64,000 nucleotides of DNA from Pedobacter planticolens. GTDB taxonomy: Bacteria > Bacteroidota > Bacteroidia > Sphingobacteriales > Sphingobacteriaceae. The stretch spans positions 558,001 to 622,000 of the forward strand of contig NZ_WNXD01000001.1 in assembly GCF_014172375.1 (NCBI RefSeq). Reading direction: 5' to 3'. This document shows positions 1 through 6,678 of the stretch, one piece after another; position 1 is the first letter of the stretch; every line of letters begins with the position of its first letter. Under the pieces are notes generated by a model. The model did no database searches, had not been told where the DNA came from, and saw nothing but the letters and a program-made list of their open reading frames with translations. The translations under genes and the position numbers were made by a program.

Positions 1-48
1 TTCCAAATGGAACGGTGATTTAATAAAGTTAACCTTTTGATAAATTCA

Positions 49-78
49 AAGCCTTTACTGAAAAGTAAGGGCTTTTTT
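49..78 (+). terminator. Rho-independent terminator of an upstream gene outside the window
   Basis: An 11-bp stem (AAGCCTTTACT with AGTAAGGGCTT, one G-U pair) and a GAAA loop are followed by TTTTTT. It must belong to a gene left of the window. Because it lies before codon 115, it argues against the earlier TTG at 37 as start of the next gene. Confidence 0.75.
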
Positions 79-114
79 GTTATCTTGAAAATATATTCAG
101 CTAACATCATCCCT

Positions 115-714
115 ATGAGTATTCCCTATTTATTAATTCTATTTCGATTTTTATTAGCTCCAATCATTATTTTTCTCTCTTATGTTTGGAGAGAAGAAGT
201 TACTTATATCGTATTAATACTGATGTTTTTAGGCTTACTATCTGATATTTTTGATGGTATTATTGCTAGAAAAATGAAAATAGATACCGAGAAAATGAGA
301 AGATTGGATAGTCAGACGGATTTGATTTTTTGGCTGAGTATTTCTGTGAGTTGTTATCTCATTTATCCCGAATTGATTAAAGAAAACTTAATTGGAGTAC
401 TTGCAATTGTATTAATGGAAGCGGTTTGTTATGGTGTTAGTTTAATCAAATTTGGAAAAGAAACGTGTACGCATGCCTTTGTTTCTAAAATGTGGGGACT
501 TACTTTGTTAGCTACTTTTACGTGTTTATTAGGTTTCGCTTACGGCGGATGGATGATGAAAATTTGTATTATTTTGGGTTTAATTTCTCAGATAGATGTG
601 ATTTTAATCATCTTGTTTTTACCAAAATGGACACATGATATTCCGAGTTTTTACCATGCTATTTTAATAAGAAAAGGTATTGAATTTAAGAAAAGTAAGT
701 ATTTGAATAGCTGA
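115..714 (+). CDS. CDP-alcohol phosphatidyltransferase family membrane protein
   Basis: This 199-residue polytopic membrane protein carries the CDP-alcohol phosphatidyltransferase signature: an aspartate-rich start (DIFDGIIAR) and a closing D-S-Q-T-D, which in the family bind divalent metal and the CDP-alcohol. The family swaps CMP for an alcohol head group in phospholipid synthesis at the inner membrane; the acceptor here cannot be told. The signature is normally DG-x2-AR-x8-G-x3-D-x3-D, and the central glycine is methionine here, so it may be a divergent member. The ATG at 115 is preferred over the TTG at 37 because a terminator lies between them and the 115 start opens directly on a membrane segment. 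It stands alone and ends at its own terminator. Confidence 0.75.
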   Translation: MSIPYLLILFRFLLAPIIIFLSYVWREEVTYIVLILMFLGLLSDIFDGIIARKMKIDTEKMRRLDSQTDLIFWLSISVSCYLIYPELIKENLIGVLAIVLMEAVCYGVSLIKFGKETCTHAFVSKMWGLTLLATFTCLLGFAYGGWMMKICIILGLISQIDVILIILFLPKWTHDIPSFYHAILIRKGIEFKKSKYLNS

Positions 715-724
715 TATTTATACT

Positions 725-761
725 AAGAAAGCGGCTTCCCATCCAGGTAGCCGCTTTTCTT
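725..761 (+). terminator. Rho-independent terminator
   Basis: Arms AAGAAAGCGGCT and AGCCGCTTTTCTT enclose a 12-nt loop. The structure is nearly symmetric, so it could also stop transcription from the right, but it lies just after the phosphatidyltransferase stop at 714. Confidence 0.75.
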
Positions 762-879
762 AAACCAAATATAAATGTGTATGAACAGGACAAATATAGA
801 AAAATAAAATAAAGACTACTAATTTAGTCGTATTTATTTTAAAATAATTTCACTTAATTTTTTGATGGAGTTTTGTAAG

Positions 880-1085
880 AGCTGAAAGTTGTTTTTTGCA
901 CCAACTTTGTTCATAAGCCTGATAGTAGCGAACACGAAATGAAATGGAGTAAAGCGAATAGCAGGGCTGATGTTGCCAAGAATTACTGGAGTTCACTTTC
1001 AAAAGATCCTCAATGTTAGTCTGAGTTTATCGAAGACTACTGTGCGGTTAAAATGTCCTTCGACAAGCTCAGGATGATAGGTTTA
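880..1085. repeat. Intergenic repeat-rich stretch with TCATCCTGAGCTTGTCGAAG-type arms
   Basis: No gene is seen in 715-1086. Its right part holds two opposed arms of a repeat found elsewhere in the window: a degenerate AGTCTGAGTTTATCGAAGAC near 1018-1037 and CCTTCGACAAGCTCAGGATGA near 1058-1078. Other copies occur near 22667, 35186 and 46150. The arms could fold into a long imperfect hairpin between the convergent transcripts. The remainder (about 780-1010) shows nothing recognisable. Confidence 0.55.
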
Positions 1086-1086
1086 A

Positions 1087-2445
1087 CTAAGCATAATTAA
1101 ACACCAAAGAAAAAGTTGTTTGCTGATTTGGAATAGAATTTACTTCTAAACTACCACCATGCATTTTCATAATATTACGCGTAATCGTTAGGCCAATTCC
1201 AGATCCATTTTTGCGTGTGGTATAAAAAGGCACAAATATTTTCTCAATATTACTTGCTTCGATGCCGTTTCCATTATCAATTACATCAATGTATACTTTA
1301 TTGTGTGCTAAGCGATAAGTCACCTCAATAATGGGTTGCTCTACACTTTCAAGCGCATACATGCTATTGGTAATTAAGTTAATTAATGCTTGCTCCACTA
1401 ATTTAAAATCTATTTGTAGCGAAATTTTTGAGGAAGTTTGCAAAACCTGTAATTTAATATGTTTAGCACTTACCATCGGCTGCATTAGCACTTTTACATG
1501 CTGTAAGATTTCGCCAACACTATGCTGTTCTGCATTTGGAGTAGGTAATTCGGCAATTAATCGATAATCTTTTACGAAATCTAATAAACCTTCGGAGCGA
1601 CGTTTAATGGTTTGTAAAGCTGGTTTTAAATCTTCCAGATCTTCACTGTTTAAACTTGTTTTATCGCTAATCATTTGGTTAACGGTAGCAGAAAGTGAGC
1701 TGATAGGAGTGATAGAATTTAAAATTTCGTGAGAGATTACGCCAATCAAACGGTTCCAAGCTTCGGTTTCTTTTTGCTCAATTTCATCTTTAATATTTTG
1801 GAATGAAATGATAATATGATCAGCACCATAAAGATTAAGTGGAATAACTTCTATAGAAAGTTGAATAAATTTGTCTTGTATTTTTAGTTCGAGAAAACGT
1901 TTTCCGCCTGTATATATTTTTTCTATTTCTTGAGCGAAAATTGGTAAATGTTGCTCAAATCTATGCCAGTAACTATATGCAGGAACATTTAATAAATTAC
2001 TTGCGGCTAAATTGAAGAAAGAGATTTCAGATTTTTCTTGTTCAATTTTATTTTTTTTGACCACGATTACACCAACAGGAACTTGCTCTAATATGGTTTT
2101 AATAAGTTGAAAAATAGAGTCTTGCTCTAACTGAATGTCTTTATGAATTTGTATGATTTCATTAAATGATTCGTATAATTCTGGAAAACTTCCTTTAGTA
2201 GCTTTATTCTTAAAATTTAAAGTATGATCTCTTGTTTTAACAGCTAATATGAAGCGTTTAATATCTTCTCTAATCTGATTAATGTAAAAATAGAGCGAAA
2301 TAATACTGCCCAATAAAATGATGCTTACGCCCGTAATCGTAAACCATAACTGAGTATTACGAATAAGGTAAAACAACAATATGCCGAGCAAATTGATCAA
2401 TAATAAGCGGCTTATTAAACGAAAAGTAAATCTTTGATAAAACAT
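1087..2445 (-). CDS. Sensor histidine kinase (NtrB/AtoS-like), partner of the sigma-54 activator
   Basis: A 452-residue membrane histidine kinase. Two membrane segments occupy about residues 12-55, followed by a PAS-like segment, the phospho-acceptor H box (GVISHEILNS), the N box (LINLITNSMYAL), G1 (DNGNGIE), F box (FVPFYTTR) and G2 (GSGIGLTI). It should autophosphorylate the H-box histidine and pass phosphate to the response regulator whose stop lies 58 bp upstream. Little protein lies between the two membrane segments, so the signal is more likely sensed in or near the membrane, or by the cytoplasmic PAS part, than by a large periplasmic domain. Given the neighbouring efflux cluster, an envelope or toxic-compound cue is a plausible inference. 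Confidence 0.9.
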   Translation of the reverse strand: MFYQRFTFRLISRLLLINLLGILLFYLIRNTQLWFTITGVSIILLGSIISLYFYINQIREDIKRFILAVKTRDHTLNFKNKATKGSFPELYESFNEIIQIHKDIQLEQDSIFQLIKTILEQVPVGVIVVKKNKIEQEKSEISFFNLAASNLLNVPAYSYWHRFEQHLPIFAQEIEKIYTGGKRFLELKIQDKFIQLSIEVIPLNLYGADHIIISFQNIKDEIEQKETEAWNRLIGVISHEILNSITPISSLSATVNQMISDKTSLNSEDLEDLKPALQTIKRRSEGLLDFVKDYRLIAELPTPNAEQHSVGEILQHVKVLMQPMVSAKHIKLQVLQTSSKISLQIDFKLVEQALINLITNSMYALESVEQPIIEVTYRLAHNKVYIDVIDNGNGIEASNIEKIFVPFYTTRKNGSGIGLTITRNIMKMHGGSLEVNSIPNQQTTFSLVFNYA

Positions 2446-2503
2446 TGGGTAAGTGAAAGTTTAAAGTTCGAGCCGAAAATTAGTTGTTTAAATATAGAAG
2501 TTT

Positions 2504-3877
2504 TTAAAGTCCAAATTTCTCAATTCTGCGATATAAGGCGGCACGAGTTAAACCCAATTCGGCTGCGGCTCTAGAAATATTGCCTTTATGCTTTTCTATC
2601 GCTTTATTTACCATCATTTTTTCCATTTCTTCTAAAGGCATATCTGCTTGTAAAACTCCTTGATTACCAAATTTTTGTGGAGATAATTGCAAATCATTTT
2701 CAGTAATTTCTAGTCCATCGGTCATAATTATGGCTCTTTCTATTACATGTTGTAACTCGCGAATATTTCCTGGCCAACTGTAGTTAAGCAAAGTTTGCTC
2801 GGCTTTAGCAGTAATATTTTTGATTGCTTTATGATACTTACTACTAAAAACTTGCAAAAAATGATAGGCTAAAAGCACAATATCATTACCTCGTTGACGT
2901 AAAGGAGGTAAAAGCAATTCTACCGTATTAATGCGGAATAATAAATCTTGTCTAAAAGTGCCTTTTGCAACCATTTCATTTAATGGCATATTTGTGGCGC
3001 TAATTAAACGAACATCAATTTTTCGTTCTTTACTTTCGCCTAAACGAGTAACAGTTCGATTTTGTAAAACACTTAATAATTTGGCTTGTAGCGGTAAAGA
3101 AAGATTTCCAATTTCATCTAAGAAAATTGTACCACCATCTGCCATTTCAAAACGACCAGGTTTATCTTCTCTTGCATCGGTAAAAGCACCTTTTGCATAA
3201 CCAAAAAGCTCACTTTCGAATAAATTTTCATTTAAGGAACCTAAATCAACATGCATAAAAATCTGCTTTCTTCTTAATGAGTTTTTATGCAGTTCATACG
3301 CAAAAACCTGTTTTCCAGTACCATTTTCGCCTAAAATTAAAACATTAGCATCGGTAGGGGCTACTTTTATTAAGGTTTTTTGAAGCTGTTGCACACTATC
3401 ATTGTTACCCACAATATGTTCAAATTTCCGAGCCATATCACTTTGCATTGAGGTATGGATTTTCTCTAATTTTTTAACTTTTTTGTTCGATTGCCTTAAT
3501 CTAGTAGCTGCAGAAAGCGTTGCATACAATTTTTCGTTTTCCCAAGGTTTGAGTATAAAATCTGTTGCTCCTTTTTTTATGGCCTGAACTGCTAATTCTA
3601 CATTTCCGAAAGCAGTCATAAGAATTACCACGTAATCTTTGTCGATAGATAAAATATGTTCTAACCAATACAATCCCTCACGACCATCACTTGCGCCTTT
3701 TTGATAATTCATATCTAGCAAAATGATATCAACCTCATTTTTACTTAACAATACATTAATTTCTCGTGGAGATTTACAAGTAAGTATTTGATTAAAATGC
3801 TGCTTTAAAAAAAGCCTAGCACTTAACAGGATGTCATCGTCATCATCAATTACTAAAATATTGGCATCTATCATCAT
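2504..3877 (-). CDS. Sigma-54-dependent response regulator, NtrC/AtoC family
   Basis: A 457-residue activator with three domains. The receiver (about 5-120) has an acidic pocket DDDDD and phospho-acceptor in IILLDMN. The AAA+ domain (about 150-380) has Walker A GENGTGKQ, the sigma-54 contact loop as GAFTDA rather than GAFTGA, and Walker B GGTIFLDEIG. A Fis-type helix-turn-helix ends the protein (NISRAAAELGLTRAALYRRI). This architecture remodels sigma-54 RNA polymerase from upstream enhancers. It is transcribed away from the efflux cluster, together with its kinase. Paired 16-bp palindromes and a -24/-12 promoter upstream of the adaptor gene are the obvious targets. GAFTDA-type loops occur in real activators, so it is probably functional. 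Confidence 0.93.
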   Translation of the reverse strand: MMIDANILVIDDDDDILLSARLFLKQHFNQILTCKSPREINVLLSKNEVDIILLDMNYQKGASDGREGLYWLEHILSIDKDYVVILMTAFGNVELAVQAIKKGATDFILKPWENEKLYATLSAATRLRQSNKKVKKLEKIHTSMQSDMARKFEHIVGNNDSVQQLQKTLIKVAPTDANVLILGENGTGKQVFAYELHKNSLRRKQIFMHVDLGSLNENLFESELFGYAKGAFTDAREDKPGRFEMADGGTIFLDEIGNLSLPLQAKLLSVLQNRTVTRLGESKERKIDVRLISATNMPLNEMVAKGTFRQDLLFRINTVELLLPPLRQRGNDIVLLAYHFLQVFSSKYHKAIKNITAKAEQTLLNYSWPGNIRELQHVIERAIIMTDGLEITENDLQLSPQKFGNQGVLQADMPLEEMEKMMVNKAIEKHKGNISRAAAELGLTRAALYRRIEKFGL

Positions 3878-3892
3878 ATCTTTAAATTTAAA

Positions 3893-4372
3893 ACCTCACC
3901 ACCCCAAACCCCTCTCCTTGAAGAGAGGGGCTTACAAGTGTATTATAAAATCTTTTACCTTTTCTATAACGTTAGGTAACTTGTTTAATACCTCTTCATT
4001 TGTAAACCTTAAGGTGGTAATCCCTTCTTCTTTTAATTCCTTGTTTCGCTCGTTATCATATTCCTTATTTTCTCTAGAATTATGAATTTTACCATCAATT
4101 TCTATAACTAATTTTATTTCATGACAATAGAAATCTGCAATGTAATTAACTATTGGATGTTGCCTTCTAAATTTTAATCCATTTAATCTCCTATTTCTTA
4201 AAATCTCCCAAATAATTTCCTCAGGTTTAGTATGTCTTTGACGTAATTCTTTTGAGAATTCAAATTGTTTAGCATTCGCACCTTTAAATAAATTCTCATT
4301 GTAATCTTTCATAGTATGAATCATATTTAATCCTTCTCCATATGGAGAAGGTGGCTGAAAGCCGGATGAGGT
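3893..4372. mobile_element. Palindrome-bounded 480-bp element carrying a DUF559 gene
   Basis: The element starts ACCTCA at 3893 and ends TGAGGT at 4372, a 6-bp inverted terminus. Inside the left end is a hairpin CCCCTCTC/GAGAGGGG (3909-3930) and inside the right end CCTTCTCC-ATAT-GGAGAAGG (about 4332-4351). The DUF559 gene fills the space between. A related pair of palindromes without a gene lies at 16409-16545. No clear target-site duplication is visible, so calling it mobile is inference. It sits between the regulator gene and the enhancer sites of the efflux cluster. Confidence 0.45.
3932..4324 (-). CDS. DUF559 (Vsr/restriction-endonuclease-fold) domain protein
   Basis: A 130-residue protein of the DUF559 type, related to very-short-patch-repair-like nucleases. 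The recognisable core is LKFRRQHPIVNYIADFYC, then KLVIEIDGKIH and a C-terminal strand around ITTLRFTNEEV. The D of ADFYC and E-x-D of IEIDGK fit a PD-(D/E)xK-like site. The family function is not established. The 5' flanking palindrome supplies GGAGAAGG just before the ATG at 4324, and the 3' palindrome begins right after the stop, so gene and repeats look like one unit. A second ATG at 4312 is possible. Confidence 0.75.
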   Translation of the reverse strand: MIHTMKDYNENLFKGANAKQFEFSKELRQRHTKPEEIIWEILRNRRLNGLKFRRQHPIVNYIADFYCHEIKLVIEIDGKIHNSRENKEYDNERNKELKEEGITTLRFTNEEVLNKLPNVIEKVKDFIIHL

Positions 4373-4387
4373 AAAATTAATTGAAAC

Positions 4388-4403
4388 TGTTCGATGATGT
4401 ACA
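4388..4403 (+). promoter_or_regulatory. Upstream enhancer-like site 1 for the sigma-54 activator
   Basis: TGTTC-GATGAT-GTACA is an imperfect 16-bp palindrome. It is the same design as the perfect site at 4409 and sits exactly 21 bp (two helical turns) from it, about 97-112 bp before the -12 element. Paired, helix-phased palindromes at this distance are typical of NtrC-family enhancers. The link to the activator at 2504-3877 is inference. Confidence 0.6.
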
Positions 4404-4408
4404 GCTAC

Positions 4409-4424
4409 TGTTCGATATTGAACA
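4409..4424 (+). promoter_or_regulatory. Upstream enhancer-like site 2 for the sigma-54 activator
   Basis: TGTTC-GATATT-GAACA, perfect in its 5-bp arms. With site 1 it would let two activator dimers bind the same DNA face. It lies about 84 bp upstream of the -12 GC, leaving room for DNA looping to the sigma-54 promoter. Confidence 0.65.
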
Positions 4425-4486
4425 TAATATTTTGCGTATTAATTTTAATTAACTGATTTACAGGTGATTAAAATTTATCTCGCTCT

Positions 4487-4502
4487 TGGCACAAACTTGG
4501 CA
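4487..4502 (+). promoter_or_regulatory. Sigma-54 (-24/-12) promoter of the efflux cluster
   Basis: TGGCACAAACTTGGCA matches the consensus TGGCACG-N4-TTGCW at every defined position but two. The invariant GG (4488-4489) and GC (4500-4501) are correctly spaced. The start point would be near 4512-4514. It lies inside the longest reading frame of the adaptor, so translation must begin downstream, at the ATG at 4533. Confidence 0.75.
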
Positions 4503-4532
4503 AAAGGCATAGCATTAACAGCATATATCCAC

Positions 4533-5777
4533 ATGGACAAAGTAGTACAGAAAAAAAGATTTAATAAGAAAACAATACTAATTATTGTTGGTACAATAGT
4601 TTTTATCGGGTTAGTAGCTTATGGATACAGTTTATCCTTAAGTAAAGTTTATAAAGCAGAGGCTGATAAAATTACAATTAGCAAAGTGCAATATGGCGAT
4701 TTTGAGGATGTGGTTTTGCTAAACGCAAGTGTTGTACCATTAACATCCGTTATTGTAAGTTCATCTGAAGGTGGAACGGTTGCACAGATTTTTACAGAGA
4801 ATGGCGCTACAGTTGTTGCCGGAACTCCATTGCTAAGAATTGCTAATCCAAATGCATTATCGAATTATACTTCAAGCGAAACTAGCATTACAGAACAGAT
4901 TAATCAATTGCGCAAGTTAAGATTGGATTTAGAAACTAATCAGAGGATAATGAGCCAAGATATGATGGACATTGAGAATAGCTTAAGAACATCAACCCGA
5001 AAATATAAAATTGATAGTGCTTTATTTTCAAAAAAGGTAATCACTAAAGAAGAATTTAATACTTCGAGTCAAGATTATGAATATTATCAAGGTAGAAAAG
5101 CGTTATTAAAACAAGCGGTTAAACAAGAAAATCAAAGTCGTGTAATGCAATTGCAGCAAATAGAGGTTTCTATTTCGAGAATGAATGAAAGTTTGCAAAC
5201 GATTAGACAAAATATCGAAAACATGACGATTAAAGCACCAGTTTCAGGTCGTTTATCATCCTATGATCCTATCATCGGAAAATCATATGGAGCAAATGAA
5301 ATGTTGGGTAAAATTGATGTTTTGCAAGGATATAAATTACAAGCTGGTGTTGATGAATATTATCTCAACCGTGTAAAAGAAGGACAAACGGCTCAATGTG
5401 AATTCAATGGAAAAACGTATTCACTTACGGTTAGAAAGGTAATTCCAGAAATTATTGCTGGTCAGTTTCAAGTAGAATTATCATTTGAAGGCAAATCGCC
5501 AGACGAATTAAGACGTGGTTTATCGATGCAAGTAAAATTGACTTTATCAGATAATAGTAAATCACTTTTATTAGCACAAGGACAGTTCTTCCAAAGTACT
5601 GGCGGAAGTTGGGTATTTGTTGTAAAAGATGGAAAAGCTAGTAAACGAAATGTGAAAATTGGACGAAAAAACTACTTGTATTATGAAGTATTAGAAGGAT
5701 TGCAGAAAGACGAAGAAGTAATTACTTCATCATATGATCAGTTTAACCAATACGATGTAATAGAAATTAATAAATAG
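4533..5777 (+). CDS. Membrane-fusion (MacA/HlyD-like) periplasmic adaptor of an ABC efflux system
   Basis: With the ATG at 4533 the protein has 414 residues: a basic tail, one membrane anchor (about 13-33), a split biotinyl-lipoyl domain, a long coiled-coil hairpin rich in Q, N and R (about 105-220), and barrel and membrane-proximal domains. Such adaptors link an inner-membrane MacB-type ABC permease to an outer-membrane TolC channel. The 4464 start is rejected because the sigma-54 promoter lies between 4464 and 4533. It heads the cluster; an ATPase gene follows after 131 bp that include a hairpin. No TolC homologue is present in the window, so the outer-membrane part must be elsewhere or absent. 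Confidence 0.88.
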   Translation: MDKVVQKKRFNKKTILIIVGTIVFIGLVAYGYSLSLSKVYKAEADKITISKVQYGDFEDVVLLNASVVPLTSVIVSSSEGGTVAQIFTENGATVVAGTPLLRIANPNALSNYTSSETSITEQINQLRKLRLDLETNQRIMSQDMMDIENSLRTSTRKYKIDSALFSKKVITKEEFNTSSQDYEYYQGRKALLKQAVKQENQSRVMQLQQIEVSISRMNESLQTIRQNIENMTIKAPVSGRLSSYDPIIGKSYGANEMLGKIDVLQGYKLQAGVDEYYLNRVKEGQTAQCEFNGKTYSLTVRKVIPEIIAGQFQVELSFEGKSPDELRRGLSMQVKLTLSDNSKSLLLAQGQFFQSTGGSWVFVVKDGKASKRNVKIGRKNYLYYEVLEGLQKDEEVITSSYDQFNQYDVIEINK

Positions 5778-5786
5778 AAAATTTAG

Positions 5787-5834
5787 GTTGGTTAAGCTCC
5801 GTATCAGGTGCGTTGATCGGAGCACCAACTTTTA
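5787..5834 (+). terminator. Terminator- or attenuator-like hairpin inside the efflux operon
   Basis: Arms GTTGGT-TAA-GCTCCG and CGGAGC-ACCAAC close a 16-nt loop and are followed by TTTT. The T-run is short, so it may only reduce read-through from the adaptor gene into the first ATPase gene. Confidence 0.4.
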
Positions 5835-5908
5835 AAAAATATGAGTATTGAGATGTGAGATTTGACAACGTTTCAACTTTACAACATTAAAACCTTACAA
5901 CAATTATT

Positions 5909-6607
5909 ATGATAAAAATTGAAAATCTGGAAAAAGTTTACAAAACAGAAGAAATAGAAACTACTGCATTAAATGGTATTAATCTTCATGTAAAAGAAGG
6001 CGAATTTGTTTCTATTATGGGACCTTCGGGTTGCGGGAAATCAACTTTGTTAAATGTTATGGGACTTTTGGATAAACCTGAAAGTGGTAGTTATAAATTT
6101 ATAGAAACAGAGCTTTTAACGTTAAATGATAGAGAACGTTCAAATTTTAGAAAAAGAAATATGGGATTTGTATTTCAAAACTTCAATTTAATTGATGAGT
6201 TGACCGTATTCGAAAACATCGAATTGCCTTTAATTTATAACAAAGTTCCGGCAGGTGAACGTAAAAAACTGGTGAATGAAATTATCGGACGAATGAATAT
6301 TGTAAATCGTTCTGGTCATTTTCCTCAACAATTATCAGGTGGTCAGCAACAACGTGTGGCTGTTGCAAGAGCTTTAGTAACCAAACCAAAATTAGTTTTA
6401 GCCGATGAGCCAACTGGAAATTTGGATAGTACACATGGTAATGAAGTAATGGAATTGCTTTGTGAGTTAAATGAAACGGGAACAACTATCGTGATGGTTA
6501 CACACTCTAGTCATGATGCAAGTTTCTCGAACAGAATCATTAACCTGAAAGATGGTCATGTAATTTCTGAGAAAATTAACAAAGGAAGAACGGAAGAATT
6601 GATTTAA
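5909..6607 (+). CDS. ABC transporter ATP-binding protein (MacB/LolD class), first copy
   Basis: A 232-residue nucleotide-binding protein with all core motifs: Walker A GPSGCGKST, Q-loop VFQNFN, signature LSGGQQQR, Walker B LVLADEPTG with catalytic glutamate, and switch histidine MVTHSSHD. It belongs to the LolD/MacB/FtsE class that powers permeases with one large periplasmic domain instead of pumping through the membrane. It is followed by permease 1 after 71 bp and should energise one or more of the five permeases. A second, divergent ATPase lies at 16547. Confidence 0.93.
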   Translation: MIKIENLEKVYKTEEIETTALNGINLHVKEGEFVSIMGPSGCGKSTLLNVMGLLDKPESGSYKFIETELLTLNDRERSNFRKRNMGFVFQNFNLIDELTVFENIELPLIYNKVPAGERKKLVNEIIGRMNIVNRSGHFPQQLSGGQQQRVAVARALVTKPKLVLADEPTGNLDSTHGNEVMELLCELNETGTTIVMVTHSSHDASFSNRIINLKDGHVISEKINKGRTEELI

Positions 6608-6678
6608 TCAGTTGCCAGTTATGAGTTTCCAGTTGTCAGTCTGGGCTCATAACTCGTAACACATAACCCACAACACAA
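6608..6678. repeat. Phrase-type intergenic hairpin repeat
   Basis: The left half uses CAGTTATGAGTTT/CCAGTTGTCAGT words and the right half the opposite ATAACTCGTAACACATAACC words. The halves can pair imperfectly. Related segments lie at 11467-11588 and 23618-23698, each directly before a start codon. Confidence 0.5.

Noticed and set aside
4464-4532. Upstream start of the efflux adaptor at 4464
   Set aside because: It lies before the sigma-54 promoter at 4487-4502, so it would not be on the transcript; the ATG at 4533 precedes the membrane anchor.
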